Part shown: in pieces, positions 1 to 8,231 of the stretch
How the letters are laid out: each line of letters opens with the position of its first letter
How positions within the stretch are numbered: the first letter of the stretch is position 1
DNA from: CADCTP01 sp963849885
GTDB lineage: Bacteria > Actinomycetota > Actinomycetes > Mycobacteriales > CADCTP01
Assembly: GCA_963849885.1 (NCBI GenBank)
Contig: CAWKIV010000020.1
Span: forward strand, 124,001 to 188,000
Length of the DNA: 64,000 nucleotides
Direction of reading: 5' to 3'
The notes under the pieces: generated by a model
The model's database searches: none
What the model saw: only the letters and a program-made list of their open reading frames with translations
Told to the model about the DNA's origin: nothing
Made by a program: the position numbers and the translations under genes

Positions 1-750
1 GCCGCCGAGCTGGCCCGCCGGTCCGGCGTCGACCGGCACGACGTCGCGCTGGTGCTCGGCTCGGGCTGGGCGGCGGCGGCCGACGCGCTGGGCCGGCCGG
101 GCTGGGAGGAGCCGGTGGTGCGGCTGCCCGGCTTCCCGGCACCGACCGCGCTCGGGCACGGCGGCACGGTCCGGTCGGTGCGCCGCGGCGGGCTGCGGGT
201 GCTGGTCCTGCTCGGCCGGGTCCACCTCTACGAGGGCCACCCGGCGGACACGGTGACCCATGGCGTCCGTACGGCGGTCGCCGCCGGCTGCGGGACCGTC
301 CTGCTCACCAACGCGGCCGGCGGGATCCGGCCGGGGCTGGCCGTCGGCGAGCCGGTGCTGCTCGCCGACCAGCTCGACCTCACCGCGCGGGCGGGTACGC
401 CGGCCGCGGCCGGGTCCCCGTACGACGCCCGGTTGCGGGAGCTGGCCCGCGCGGTGGACCCGGGCCTGGTCGAGGGCGTGTACGCCGGGCTGCCCGGGCC
501 GCACTTCGAGACACCGGCGGAGATCCGGGCGCTGCGGGTGCTCGGCGCGGACCTGGTCGGCATGTCGACGGTGCACGAGGCCGCCGCCGCGCACGCGGCC
601 GGAGCGGCCGTGCTCGGCGTCTCCCTGGTCTCGAACCTCGCCGCCGGCGTCTCCCCGACCCCGCTGTCGGCCGACGAGGTGCTGGCCGCCGGCCGGGCCG
701 CGCTGCCCCGGCTGACCGCGCTGCTGGCCGGCGTGCTGGATCGGCTCTAG
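1..750 (+). CDS. punA: Purine nucleoside phosphorylase (5' end outside window)
   Basis: Phosphorolyses purine (deoxy)nucleosides to base plus (deoxy)ribose 1-phosphate in cytosolic purine salvage. The reading frame is open from base 1, so the true start lies upstream; the GTG at 52 is internal. Family signatures are visible: the phosphate-binding LGSGW loop, GRVHLYEGH, LTNAAGGI in the base/ribose pocket, and GPHFETPAEIRALRVLGAD followed by GMSTVHEA. About 249 residues are present, so only a short N-terminal piece is missing. The gene is convergent with the AhpD-like gene and their last 4 bases overlap (747-750). Identification is firm; high-molecular (trimeric, PunA-like) type is inferred from the motifs. 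Confidence 0.93.
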   Translation, partial: AAELARRSGVDRHDVALVLGSGWAAAADALGRPGWEEPVVRLPGFPAPTALGHGGTVRSVRRGGLRVLVLLGRVHLYEGHPADTVTHGVRTAVAAGCGTVLLTNAAGGIRPGLAVGEPVLLADQLDLTARAGTPAAAGSPYDARLRELARAVDPGLVEGVYAGLPGPHFETPAEIRALRVLGADLVGMSTVHEAAAAHAAGAAVLGVSLVSNLAAGVSPTPLSADEVLAAGRAALPRLTALLAGVLDRL

Positions 751-1328
751 CGGTCGCGCGGCACCCGGCCGAGCAGGTGGAACTCCGGGTTGGGCCGCAG
801 CGCCAGCATGTGCGCGAGCCGGTTGGACATCGCGAAGAGCGCGGCGATCGCGCCGATGTCCCACACGTCGTCGACGTCGAAGCCGTGCTGGCCGAGCTGC
901 CGCTGGTGGGCGTCCTCGACCGCGGCCGGCTCGGTCGCCACCAGCAGCGCGTAGTCGAGCATCGCGCGCTGGCGGGGGGTGATGTCGGCCTGCCGGTAGT
1001 TCGTCGCGACCTGGTCGGCGACCAGCGGGTCCTTGGCCCGGATGCGCAGGATCGCGCCGTGCGCGACCACGCAGTAGGTGCAGTCGTTGGCGGCGCTGGT
1101 GGCGACGACGATCATCTCCCGGTCAGCCTTGCTCAGGCCGGGGGTCTCCTTGTCCATCAGCGCGTCGTGGTACGCCACGAACGCGCGGAACTCGGCCGGG
1201 CGGCGGGCGAGGGCCAGGAAGACGTTCGGCACGAAGCCGGTCTTCTCCCCGACCTGCTCGATCCGCTCCCGCACGTCGTCGGGCAGCTCGTCCAGCGGCG
1301 GCACCCCGAACCTGCTGATCGGTCTCAC
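747..1328 (-). CDS. Peroxidase-related / carboxymuconolactone decarboxylase (AhpD-like) protein
   Basis: Small all-alpha AhpD-fold protein of 193 residues. The redox motif CTYCVVAH (C-x2-C-x3-H) is characteristic of AhpD-like alkylhydroperoxidases, which recycle peroxiredoxin through the two cysteines. The start is taken as GTG at 1328 (V-R-P-I-S-R-F) because a GAGGGTGGCGGG Shine-Dalgarno lies just upstream and the 52 extra codons further 5' have no family resemblance. It is a single gene convergent with punA. Antioxidant role is family knowledge; the actual substrate is unknown. Confidence 0.85.
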   Translation of the reverse strand: MRPISRFGVPPLDELPDDVRERIEQVGEKTGFVPNVFLALARRPAEFRAFVAYHDALMDKETPGLSKADREMIVVATSAANDCTYCVVAHGAILRIRAKDPLVADQVATNYRQADITPRQRAMLDYALLVATEPAAVEDAHQRQLGQHGFDVDDVWDIGAIAALFAMSNRLAHMLALRPNPEFHLLGRVPRDR

Positions 1329-1616
1329 CCCGCCACCCTCGCACAGCCCGGGCCAGGTCCTCCGCAGGCGGCCTTCACCTGGTCGTCCGCATGCCGAAGG
1401 TTGTCCACACACCCGAATGAGTGATCTTTGGCGCGCCTTCACCGACCGGCACAAACAGGGGCGTACCTTGCTGGCCGCAGTCACTCCGCATCAGCGGCTG
1501 GGCTCGCTTTCTCAGCTGCGTCTGTCACTTCGAGGAGAGGGCCACAGTGTCTGGTGGGGACGGGTCGAGCGGCGGCTGAGTGCTGTCGAGTTCGCACTTC
1601 GAGCGATCACCAGAGA

Positions 1617-1635
1617 GGCGGGCCATCGGCCCGCC
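1617..1635 (-). terminator. Intrinsic terminator of the LuxR-type gene
   Basis: A perfect 8-bp stem GGCGGGCC / GGCCCGCC with a 3-base loop sits 11 bases past the stop codon of the minus-strand regulator. It is followed by TCTCT on the minus strand and TTTCT on the plus strand, so it could act in both directions. The rest of the gap 1329-1645 holds the AhpD promoter region and a doubtful 10-codon plus-strand reading frame at 1547-1579. Confidence 0.6.
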
Positions 1636-1645
1636 TTTCTGGTTG

Positions 1646-2530
1646 TCACAGGCTCATCGTGAGTCGCCACTCGTACGGCCCACCGGCCTTCGTACGGTCG
1701 CGGAAGGTGATCCGACGACCCCGGTCGTCCGCCTCTACCCCGCCCAACCCGCGTCGCTCCGCGACCGCGGCAGACTCCGCACCGGGCGGGAAGACGAAGT
1801 GCACCGTCAGATCGCTCATCCCGTCGGCGTGCTGCCCGTCCAGCGTGCCGGCCGACCAGCGGAGGCTGTCGCTCCCGTACTCCCTCAGCGGATCCCACAG
1901 ACCGGGAGTGCGGTAGCGGAGCACCCACTCCGTCGGCGTCGTCAGTCCCGGCTGGAAGAGGATGAGCAGGCGCGGCCGGCCCTCCTCGTCGGCCACCGAC
2001 TGCGCCGCCACGCCGACGTCCATGCCCACCACCTCGCAGGTCGGCGAGACGGAGTCGAGCGGATAGTCGACAGTGCCAGTAGCGGGTGTGATCGGCCGGA
2101 TCACTCGATACACCAGGTACGGGATCGGCGTGGTCCAGTGGCGCTCAACGACCATGTCCTCACCGGCGTGCCGGCCGATCGTGACGGTGATCTCGACGCG
2201 CTCGTCGAAGAGCGGGAACTGGCGGTCGATGATCAACTGGACCGCCGCTTCGTACGAGTCGATCTGGCGCTTGCGGAGGGCGAGCTCCTCCTCGAGGCGG
2301 CGGATCACCTTGTCGTCGGACTCGCCTACGGGCCGGTCTGGCTCCACAGGCGGGGGGGAGGCGAGGTCGTCGCGGCGGGTGACGTTGAGCTTGCGGAAGA
2401 GCATGCGTAGGTGTGCTTCGACCGTCCGGCTGGAGATGGCGAGCCGGGCGGCGATCTCGTCGTTGGTGAGGCCGTCGACGACGAGGGCCCTGACCTGGTC
2501 TTCACGAGCGGTGAGCGGGGACGTGGTCAT
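1646..2530 (-). CDS. Orphan LuxR-type transcriptional regulator with C-terminal unknown domain
   Basis: 294 residues. Unusually for this family the helix-turn-helix is at the N terminus (residues about 4-55: LTAREDQVRALVVDGL, TNDEIAARLAISSRTVEAHL, RMLFRKLNV). A charged, probably coiled linker (DDKVIRRLEEELALRKRQID) leads to a C-terminal domain of about 180 residues rich in predicted beta strands that I do not recognise; it has no receiver aspartate or ATPase motif. Start ATG at 2530. The upstream region carries repeated CCTAGG palindromes that may be its operators. It is divergent from the small membrane protein at 2739. DNA binding is well supported; the signal sensed is unknown. Confidence 0.8.
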   Translation of the reverse strand: MTTSPLTAREDQVRALVVDGLTNDEIAARLAISSRTVEAHLRMLFRKLNVTRRDDLASPPPVEPDRPVGESDDKVIRRLEEELALRKRQIDSYEAAVQLIIDRQFPLFDERVEITVTIGRHAGEDMVVERHWTTPIPYLVYRVIRPITPATGTVDYPLDSVSPTCEVVGMDVGVAAQSVADEEGRPRLLILFQPGLTTPTEWVLRYRTPGLWDPLREYGSDSLRWSAGTLDGQHADGMSDLTVHFVFPPGAESAAVAERRGLGGVEADDRGRRITFRDRTKAGGPYEWRLTMSL

Positions 2531-2556
2531 CTGGACACCCCCAGAAAGTTCAACTG

Positions 2557-2728
2557 TACCTAGGTGAAACCCTGCTGAGAAGAGTCGATTTCAGCGAACT
2601 GCGCGACTCTACCAGCCGACCCCTAGGTGATGGAGGCAGATCTGCTCGGATTCGTCGCAAGCTCTTGTCATATGCCACAGAGGAGTCGCATCCTACGTAC
2701 GGGTAGCACGTACGTGTCTACCTAGGCG
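2557..2728. promoter_or_regulatory. Divergent control region with three CCTAGG palindromic sites
   Basis: The intergenic region holds TACCTAGGTGA at 2557, CCCCTAGGTGA at 2620 and TACCTAGGCG at 2719, three versions of the near-palindrome ACCTAGGT. Between the first two lies an inverted repeat AGAGTCG (2581-2587) / CGACTCT (2604-2610). The arrangement suggests operators for the adjacent LuxR-type protein controlling itself and the gene at 2739. This is inference from repetition and position only. Confidence 0.4.
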
Positions 2729-2738
2729 GCGGGACGGG

Positions 2739-3062
2739 GTGGTCGAGATGAGCACGAAGATCGGCCTGGAGTGGATCGTCGGTTCGACGGTGATCCCGGC
2801 GACGGCGATGATCATGATGGGGCAGCCCTGGATCGCGGCGGGGATCATCGGGGCCGGCCTCGTGGCCGCCGTGCTGATCGTGCGCATCCGCGCGCGGGTG
2901 GCCAGCGAGCGGGACCGGGAGATCCTCTCGTACGCGAGCACCGCGGCCACGTTCGGCACCGACCCGGCGCGGGTGATCGAAGCGCTCCGCCGCGGGGACC
3001 CGGAGGACGTCGTGGAGGAGGCCCGTGGTCCCTACCTGCACCGGCCGCGCGGCCGCTGGTAG
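2739..3062 (+). CDS. Small membrane protein of unknown function
   Basis: 107 residues. One long or two close hydrophobic segments span residues about 14-50 (WIVGSTVIPATAMIMMG, then AAGIIGAGLVAAVLIV), followed by a basic stop-transfer stretch RIRARVASERDRE and a soluble, charged C-terminal half. GTG at 2739 and ATG at 2748 are both possible starts; the purine-rich GGGACGGGG fits the ATG somewhat better. It is divergent from the LuxR-type regulator and may be its target. I do not recognise a family. Confidence 0.6.
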   Translation: MVEMSTKIGLEWIVGSTVIPATAMIMMGQPWIAAGIIGAGLVAAVLIVRIRARVASERDREILSYASTAATFGTDPARVIEALRRGDPEDVVEEARGPYLHRPRGRW

Positions 3063-3196
3063 CTGTGAGGGAAGCGACACAGGCGCCCGGACAGGACTGC
3101 TCCGTTCGCAGGTAGGCTTTCTGAATCCCCGACACACGGCCGGCCGGCCGGGGTTCAGGCGTATTCCGGTCAACGGCGACCAGGAGGAGATGTGCC

Positions 3197-5017
3197 ATGA
3201 CGGTCTCGGCGATTCCCGGCATCGACTCAGCCCCGACCCGGCACGCCCGCCTGCTGGCCTGGATCGAGGAGTGCGCCGAGCTCACCCGGCCGGACCAGGT
3301 GGTGTGGTGCGACGGGTCCGCCGAGGAGTGGACCCGGGTCACCGACCTGCTGGTGGAGAGCGGCACGTTCGCCCGGTTGGACGACAGCAAGAAGCCCAAC
3401 TCGTTCTGGTGCGCCTCCGACCCCAGCGACGTCGCCCGCGTCGAGGACCGCACGTTCATCTGCTCGGTCGACCCGCGCGACGCCGGCCCGACGAACAACT
3501 GGATGGCGCCGGACGACATGAAGGCCGTGATGACCGAGCTGTTCGCCGGCTCGATGCGCGGCCGCACCATGTACGTGATTCCGTACTGCATGGGTCCGCT
3601 GGACGCCGAGGCCCCGCTGCTCGGTGTCGAGCTGACCGACTCGGCGTACGTGGTCGCCTCGATGCACATCATGACCCGGATGGGCAGCCGGGCGCTGGAG
3701 CTGCTCGGCGACGACGCCGACTTCGTCCCGGGGCTGCACAGCGTCGGCGCGCCGCTGGAGCCCGGGCAGCAGGACGTGGCCTGGCCGTGCAACGACACGA
3801 AGTACATCACCCACTTCCCGGAGGAGCGGACCATCTGGTCGTACGGCTCCGGGTACGGCGGCAACGCGCTGCTCGGCAAGAAGTGCTACTCGCTGCGGAT
3901 CGCCAGCGTGAAGGCCCGGGACGAGGGCTGGCTGGCCGAGCACATGCTGATCCTCAAGCTGACCTCGCCGCAGCAGAAGGTCTACTACGTCGCGGCCGCC
4001 TTCCCCTCGGCCTGCGGCAAGACCAACCTGGCCATGCTGGAGCCGACCATCGAGGGCTGGAAGGTCGAGACGCTCGGCGACGACATCGCCTGGATGCGGT
4101 TCGGCGAGGACGGCCGGCTCTACGCGCTCAACCCGGAAAACGGCTTCTTCGGCGTCGCCCCGGGCACCGGCTGGCACACCAACGCCAACGCGATGCGCAC
4201 GATCGCCCGCGGCAACTCCGTCTTCACCAACGTGGCGCTGACCGACGACGGCGACATCTGGTGGGAGGGGATGACCGAGGAGCCGCCGGCGCACCTGACC
4301 GACTGGAAGGGCCGCGACTGGACCCCCGAGTCGGAGGAGCCGAGCTCCCACCCCAACTCGCGGTTCTGCACGCCGGCCGCGCAGTGCCCGATCATGGCGC
4401 CGGAGTGGGAGGACCCGAAGGGGGTGCCGATCTCGGCGATCCTCTTCGGCGGCCGGCGCAAGACGACGGTGCCGCTGGTGACGGAGTCCCGCGACTGGCA
4501 GCACGGCGTCTTCCTCGGCGCCACGCTGTCCTCCGAGACGACCGCGGCGCAGACCGGCGCGGTCGGGGTGGTGCGGCGGGACCCGATGGCGATGCTGCCG
4601 TTCATCGGCTACCACGCCGGTGACTACTTCCAGCACTGGATCGAGATGGGCAAGGGCGCCGACTCGACCAAGCTGCCGCGGATCTTCTACGTGAACTGGT
4701 TCCGCCGGGACGCCGACGGCGGCTTCCTGTGGCCCGGCTTCGGGGAAAACATCCGGGTCCTCAAGTGGGCGGTCGAGCGGATCGAGGGCGCGGCGACGGC
4801 CGCCGAGACGCCGATCGGGTACGTGCCGACGGCCGGCTCGCTGGATGTGTCCGGGCTGGACATGGAGCCGACCGACGTGGAGCGGGTGCTCAGCGTGGAC
4901 ACCGAGGAGTGGCGCGAGGAGCTGCCGCAGATCGAGGAGTGGTTCGCCAAGATCGGCGACAAGCTGCCGTCGGGCATGCGGGACGAGCTGGAGGCGCTCC
5001 GGCTGCGGCTCGGCTGA
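3197..5017 (+). CDS. pckG: Phosphoenolpyruvate carboxykinase (GTP)
   Basis: Converts oxaloacetate and GTP to phosphoenolpyruvate, GDP and CO2 at the entry of gluconeogenesis in the cytosol. 606 residues, the usual length of the GTP-dependent family. The kinase-1a loop FPSACGKTNLAM is at about residue 268-279 and contains the reactive cysteine; MGPLDAEAPLLGVELTDS, NTDxH-type substrate residues (GWHTNANAMRT) and the GTP-pocket FGGRRKTTVPL are present. An AGGAGGAG ribosome site lies 7 bases before the ATG. Single gene, ended by a strong hairpin at 5030-5063. Confidence 0.97.
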   Translation: MTVSAIPGIDSAPTRHARLLAWIEECAELTRPDQVVWCDGSAEEWTRVTDLLVESGTFARLDDSKKPNSFWCASDPSDVARVEDRTFICSVDPRDAGPTNNWMAPDDMKAVMTELFAGSMRGRTMYVIPYCMGPLDAEAPLLGVELTDSAYVVASMHIMTRMGSRALELLGDDADFVPGLHSVGAPLEPGQQDVAWPCNDTKYITHFPEERTIWSYGSGYGGNALLGKKCYSLRIASVKARDEGWLAEHMLILKLTSPQQKVYYVAAAFPSACGKTNLAMLEPTIEGWKVETLGDDIAWMRFGEDGRLYALNPENGFFGVAPGTGWHTNANAMRTIARGNSVFTNVALTDDGDIWWEGMTEEPPAHLTDWKGRDWTPESEEPSSHPNSRFCTPAAQCPIMAPEWEDPKGVPISAILFGGRRKTTVPLVTESRDWQHGVFLGATLSSETTAAQTGAVGVVRRDPMAMLPFIGYHAGDYFQHWIEMGKGADSTKLPRIFYVNWFRRDADGGFLWPGFGENIRVLKWAVERIEGAATAAETPIGYVPTAGSLDVSGLDMEPTDVERVLSVDTEEWREELPQIEEWFAKIGDKLPSGMRDELEALRLRLG

Positions 5018-5029
5018 GGTACGCGCGCG

Positions 5030-5063
5030 GAGGCCCGATCCCCTCGACAGGGGATCGGGCCTC
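5030..5063. terminator. Bidirectional intrinsic terminator between pckG and a convergent gene
   Basis: Perfect 15-bp stem GAGGCCCGATCCCCT / AGGGGATCGGGCCTC with a CGAC loop, placed 12 bases after the pckG stop and 5 bases from the stop of the convergent gene at 5069. It likely serves both. Confidence 0.85.
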
Positions 5064-5068
5064 TCGCG

Positions 5069-5551
5069 TCACTTGCGGACGAGGACCGCGCGGGCGGTCA
5101 GGGTGCTGCCGCTCTTGGTGCCGACGACCCCGCCCCGGTCGCCGACCTTCACGTCGGCGATCTTGTCGGCGTCCTGGCCGCGCACCTTGGTGTCCGCGGT
5201 GATCGCGTACGTGGCGGTGAAGCCGTCCTCGGCCTTGACGGTGACCGACGTGGGGCTGACCGCGGTGATCTCGCCGCGGACGCTCGCGATGGTGACCGGC
5301 TTGCCGTCCTTGCCCTTGACCACCCACTCGCCGTGCAGGCCCCGACCGAGCAGGCCCTTCCGGAGCTTGGCCCGGCGCTCGGCGACCCGGCCCGGATCCC
5401 GGTTGCCGGTGTCCGGCGCGGACGCGGTCGGCGACGGTGCCGGCGACCCGCTCGGGTCGGGCGCGGTGGCGGCGGCCACGCCGGCGGTGCCGACCACCGC
5501 CACGGCGGCGACCCCCGCGACGGCCAGCGCGACTCTCTTGCTCAGGAGCAT
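5069..5551 (-). CDS. Secreted DUF5666-like protein
   Basis: 160 residues beginning MLLSKRVALAVAG, a clear signal peptide or N-terminal anchor (hydrophobic residues about 6-27, ending near AAATA). A Pro/Ser/Ala/Thr linker follows, then a small beta domain with VRGEITAVSPTSVTVKAEDG and TKVRGQDADKIADVKVGDR, the pattern of DUF5666-type OB-like domains. The ATG at 5551 is preferred because GGACGAGAG precedes it and codons upstream are not protein-like. Exported; function unknown. Confidence 0.75.
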   Translation of the reverse strand: MLLSKRVALAVAGVAAVAVVGTAGVAAATAPDPSGSPAPSPTASAPDTGNRDPGRVAERRAKLRKGLLGRGLHGEWVVKGKDGKPVTIASVRGEITAVSPTSVTVKAEDGFTATYAITADTKVRGQDADKIADVKVGDRGGVVGTKSGSTLTARAVLVRK

Positions 5552-5840
5552 CTCTCGTCCTTCCACGCTCGGGCTACGGGAGCAGTCTGCGGGCGGCGGG
5601 TTGACCGGGGCTGCGCTGCGTGTTCGGGGAGTGCAAAGCCGCGGACGGACGGCCTGGATTTTGTTCAAGACACACCCTGGCGGCGGTCCCTAGGTTCACG
5701 GCTCACCCCGGATCGACCGCTGCGGGTGAACCGGTGCGGAGCGGGGACCGTGTCCCCGGACAGGGCCGGGGAGCGGGACGGCCGCCGTCGGTCTACGGTC
5801 GTTGCTCAGGCAAGCAACCAGGACGACGAGGAGGTCGGAC

Positions 5841-6779
5841 GTGCGAAGAGCTGCGCTGACGGTGCTCGGGGCGACGGTGCTGGCGCTGGTGGGCGGAGCG
5901 GTGACGGGGGCGGCGCCGGCGAGCGCCGGCCAGACCCGGGACCTCTTCCCCCAGGTGATCTCGCTGCCGAACGGCTGGCAGCCGGAGGGCATCGCCACCG
6001 GCCGCGGCACCTCGTTCTACGTCGGCTCGCTGCGGGACGGCGCGATCTACCGCGGCAGCGTGCTCACCGGCCGGGGCTCGGTGCTCGTGCCCGGCGAGGC
6101 CGGGCGGGTCGCGGTCGGCATCGAGGTGGACCGGCGCAACCTGCTCTGGGTCGCCGGCGGGGCCACCGGCACCGGCCGGGTGTACGACGCCGGCAGCGGC
6201 CGGGAGGTGGCGTCGTACCAGTTCACCACCGGTGAGACCTTCGTCAACGACGTCGTGGTGACCAAGGACGCGGCCTACTTCACCGACTCGATCAACCCGG
6301 TGCTGTACGTGGTGCCGATCGACCGCCACGGCCGGCCCGGGGCGGCGCGGACGCTGCCGCTGACCGGCGAGCTGCAGTACGTCGAGGGCTTCAACGTCAA
6401 CGGCATCGAGGCCTCGCCGGACGGCCGGACGCTGCTGCTCGTGCAGTCCAACCTCGGGCTGCTCTTCCGGGCGTCGGCGCGGACCGGGGTGACCGCGCAG
6501 GTCGACCTCGGCGGCGCCTCGCTGACCAACGGCGACGGCCTGCTGCGCCGCGGCGACACGCTCTACGTGGTGCGCAACCAGCTCAACCAGATCGCCGTGA
6601 TCGACCTCGGCCGCCGGTACGCCACCGGCGAGCTCACCGGCACCATCACCGACCCGAACTTCCAGGTGCCCACCACGGTGGCCGCCTTCGGGCCGTTCCT
6701 GTACGCGGTGAACGCGCGCTTCGGCACCCCGCCGACCCCGGACACGACCTACACGGTCGTCCGCGTCCGGGCGCGCTGA
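5841..6779 (+). CDS. Secreted SMP-30/gluconolactonase-like beta-propeller protein
   Basis: 312 residues from the GTG at 5841, which follows a GAGGAGG site by 6 bases; 13 extra upstream codons are possible but unlikely. Signal peptide residues about 1-30 with an A-P-A-S-A cleavage region. The remainder has repeating blade-like motifs (PEGIATGRGTSFYVGSLRDG, VGIEVDRRNLLWVAGG, NDVVVTKDAAYFTDS, NGIEASPDGRTLLLVQS, NGDGLLRRGDTLYVVRN) typical of six-bladed SMP-30/strictosidine-synthase-like propellers. Substrate unknown. The 289-base gap upstream (5552-5840) shows no gene. Confidence 0.8.
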   Translation: MRRAALTVLGATVLALVGGAVTGAAPASAGQTRDLFPQVISLPNGWQPEGIATGRGTSFYVGSLRDGAIYRGSVLTGRGSVLVPGEAGRVAVGIEVDRRNLLWVAGGATGTGRVYDAGSGREVASYQFTTGETFVNDVVVTKDAAYFTDSINPVLYVVPIDRHGRPGAARTLPLTGELQYVEGFNVNGIEASPDGRTLLLVQSNLGLLFRASARTGVTAQVDLGGASLTNGDGLLRRGDTLYVVRNQLNQIAVIDLGRRYATGELTGTITDPNFQVPTTVAAFGPFLYAVNARFGTPPTPDTTYTVVRVRAR

Positions 6780-6784
6780 GAGCG

Positions 6785-6822
6785 GCCGGCGCCCGCCCGT
6801 CCCGACGCGGGCGGGCGCCGGC
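6785..6822. terminator. Intrinsic terminator between convergent genes
   Basis: Perfect 15-bp stem GCCGGCGCCCGCCCG / CGGGCGGGCGCCGGC with an 8-base loop, 5 bases after the propeller gene stop and 23 bases before the end of the convergent TldE gene. Confidence 0.75.
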
Positions 6823-6845
6823 TCACCGTGGCGCGGTGACCGTCC

Positions 6846-8231
6846 TCAGGACGCCTGGCTCACCGTGGACATGTTGAAGTCCGGGATCCGCAGCGGTGGC
6901 ATCGCGGTCCGGGTGAAGTAGTCGCTCCACTCCCGCGGCAGGCAGCGCTCGGTGCGGCCCACCTCGCCGAGCCGGCCGAGCAGGCCGACCGGCGACTCGT
7001 TCCACCGGAAGTTGTTCACCGCGCCGGTGACCTCGCCGCCCTCGACCAGGTAGACCCCGTCCCGGGTGAGCCCGGTCAGCAGCAGGTTTTGCGGGTCGAC
7101 CTCCCGGATGTACCAGAGGCAGGTCAGCAGCAGGCCGCGCTCGGTCCGGGAGATCATGTCCTGCAGGCCGGCGGTGGCGCCCGGCGCCTCCAGGACCAGG
7201 TTGTCCGCCAGCGGCGCCGGCTGCGCGCCGGTCTTCGCCGCCCACGACCGGGTGCGGATCAGCTCGGCCAGCTCGCCGGACCGGATCCACTCCGTCGGGC
7301 CGATCGGGTGGCCGTTGTCGAAGACCGACATCAGGCCGCCGAACGACGCCGTGGCCGTCACGAACGGCTCGGACTCCAGCCCCGGCTCCGCCGGGTCGCT
7401 GCGCAGGGTCACCGGGGTGTCGGAGAGCCGCTCGCCGATCCGCGTCCCGCCGCCGGCCTTGGAGAAGACCGTCCGGCCGTCGTCGGCGTCCCGGGCCCCG
7501 GCGGAGACGTAGAGGTAGAACATCAGGTCGGCGACCGCGGTGGGCGGCAGGATCGTCTCGTACCGCCCCGGGGGCAGCTCGACCGACCGCTCGGCCCAGC
7601 CGAGCCGCTTGGTCAGCTCCGCGTCGAGCGCGGCGACGTCGACATCGGCGAAGTCGCGGGTGGACCGGCCCACCCAGGCGGACCGGCTGTAGTCCGGGGA
7701 CTTGCCGTTGACGTCCATCCGACCGGTCGGCTGCACGACCCGGCGGCGGACGCCGGTGGACGAGCCGACGTAGCGGGTCTCCAGCACGTGTTCGGCGAAG
7801 CCGAAGAGCAGCCGCTGCTCGGCCGCGGCCCGGCTGAAGGCCTCCCCGAGGGCCGGCGCGACCTGCCCGAAGACGTCGATGGAGGTCTCCTCCGGCGGCG
7901 CGTCCCACGCGTCGGCGGAGTCGGTCGGCTCGACCAGCGGGGCCGCGTCGTCGGCCGGGCCGGCGTCGCGGGCGGCCTGCTCGCTGGCCCGGACCAGCTC
8001 CTCCAGCCCGTCGCCGGTCACCGCGCTGCGCTCCAGCACCCCGGCCGCGGTCCCGGCGGTCCCGTCGACCACGCTGATCACCGCGACCTTGCGGGAGCGC
8101 ATCGACCCGTTGGTGGTCAGCGTGTTGCCGGCCCACCGGAGGTTGGCCTCCGAGCGCTCGGTGGTGACGACGATGCAGCCGTCCGCCTTGGACAGGCCGA
8201 GCGCCCGCTCCACCGTCTCCTGGGGGGTCAT
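6846..8231 (-). CDS. tldE: TldE/PmbA-type metalloprotease partner subunit
   Basis: 461 residues of the TldD/PmbA superfamily. It lacks the zinc-binding HExxxH of TldD, as expected for TldE, the partner that shapes the substrate tunnel of the TldD/TldE protease (processes peptides such as microcins; general cellular role less clear). Recognisable segments: EANLRWAGNTLTTNGS near the N terminus, ETILPPTAVADLM, SKAGGGTRIGERLSDTPVTL, and C-terminal GEVTGAVNNFRWNESPVGLL. Start ATG at 8231 overlaps the tldD stop by 4 bases (ATGA), implying translational coupling and equal production. Confidence 0.9.
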   Translation of the reverse strand: MTPQETVERALGLSKADGCIVVTTERSEANLRWAGNTLTTNGSMRSRKVAVISVVDGTAGTAAGVLERSAVTGDGLEELVRASEQAARDAGPADDAAPLVEPTDSADAWDAPPEETSIDVFGQVAPALGEAFSRAAAEQRLLFGFAEHVLETRYVGSSTGVRRRVVQPTGRMDVNGKSPDYSRSAWVGRSTRDFADVDVAALDAELTKRLGWAERSVELPPGRYETILPPTAVADLMFYLYVSAGARDADDGRTVFSKAGGGTRIGERLSDTPVTLRSDPAEPGLESEPFVTATASFGGLMSVFDNGHPIGPTEWIRSGELAELIRTRSWAAKTGAQPAPLADNLVLEAPGATAGLQDMISRTERGLLLTCLWYIREVDPQNLLLTGLTRDGVYLVEGGEVTGAVNNFRWNESPVGLLGRLGEVGRTERCLPREWSDYFTRTAMPPLRIPDFNMSTVSQAS

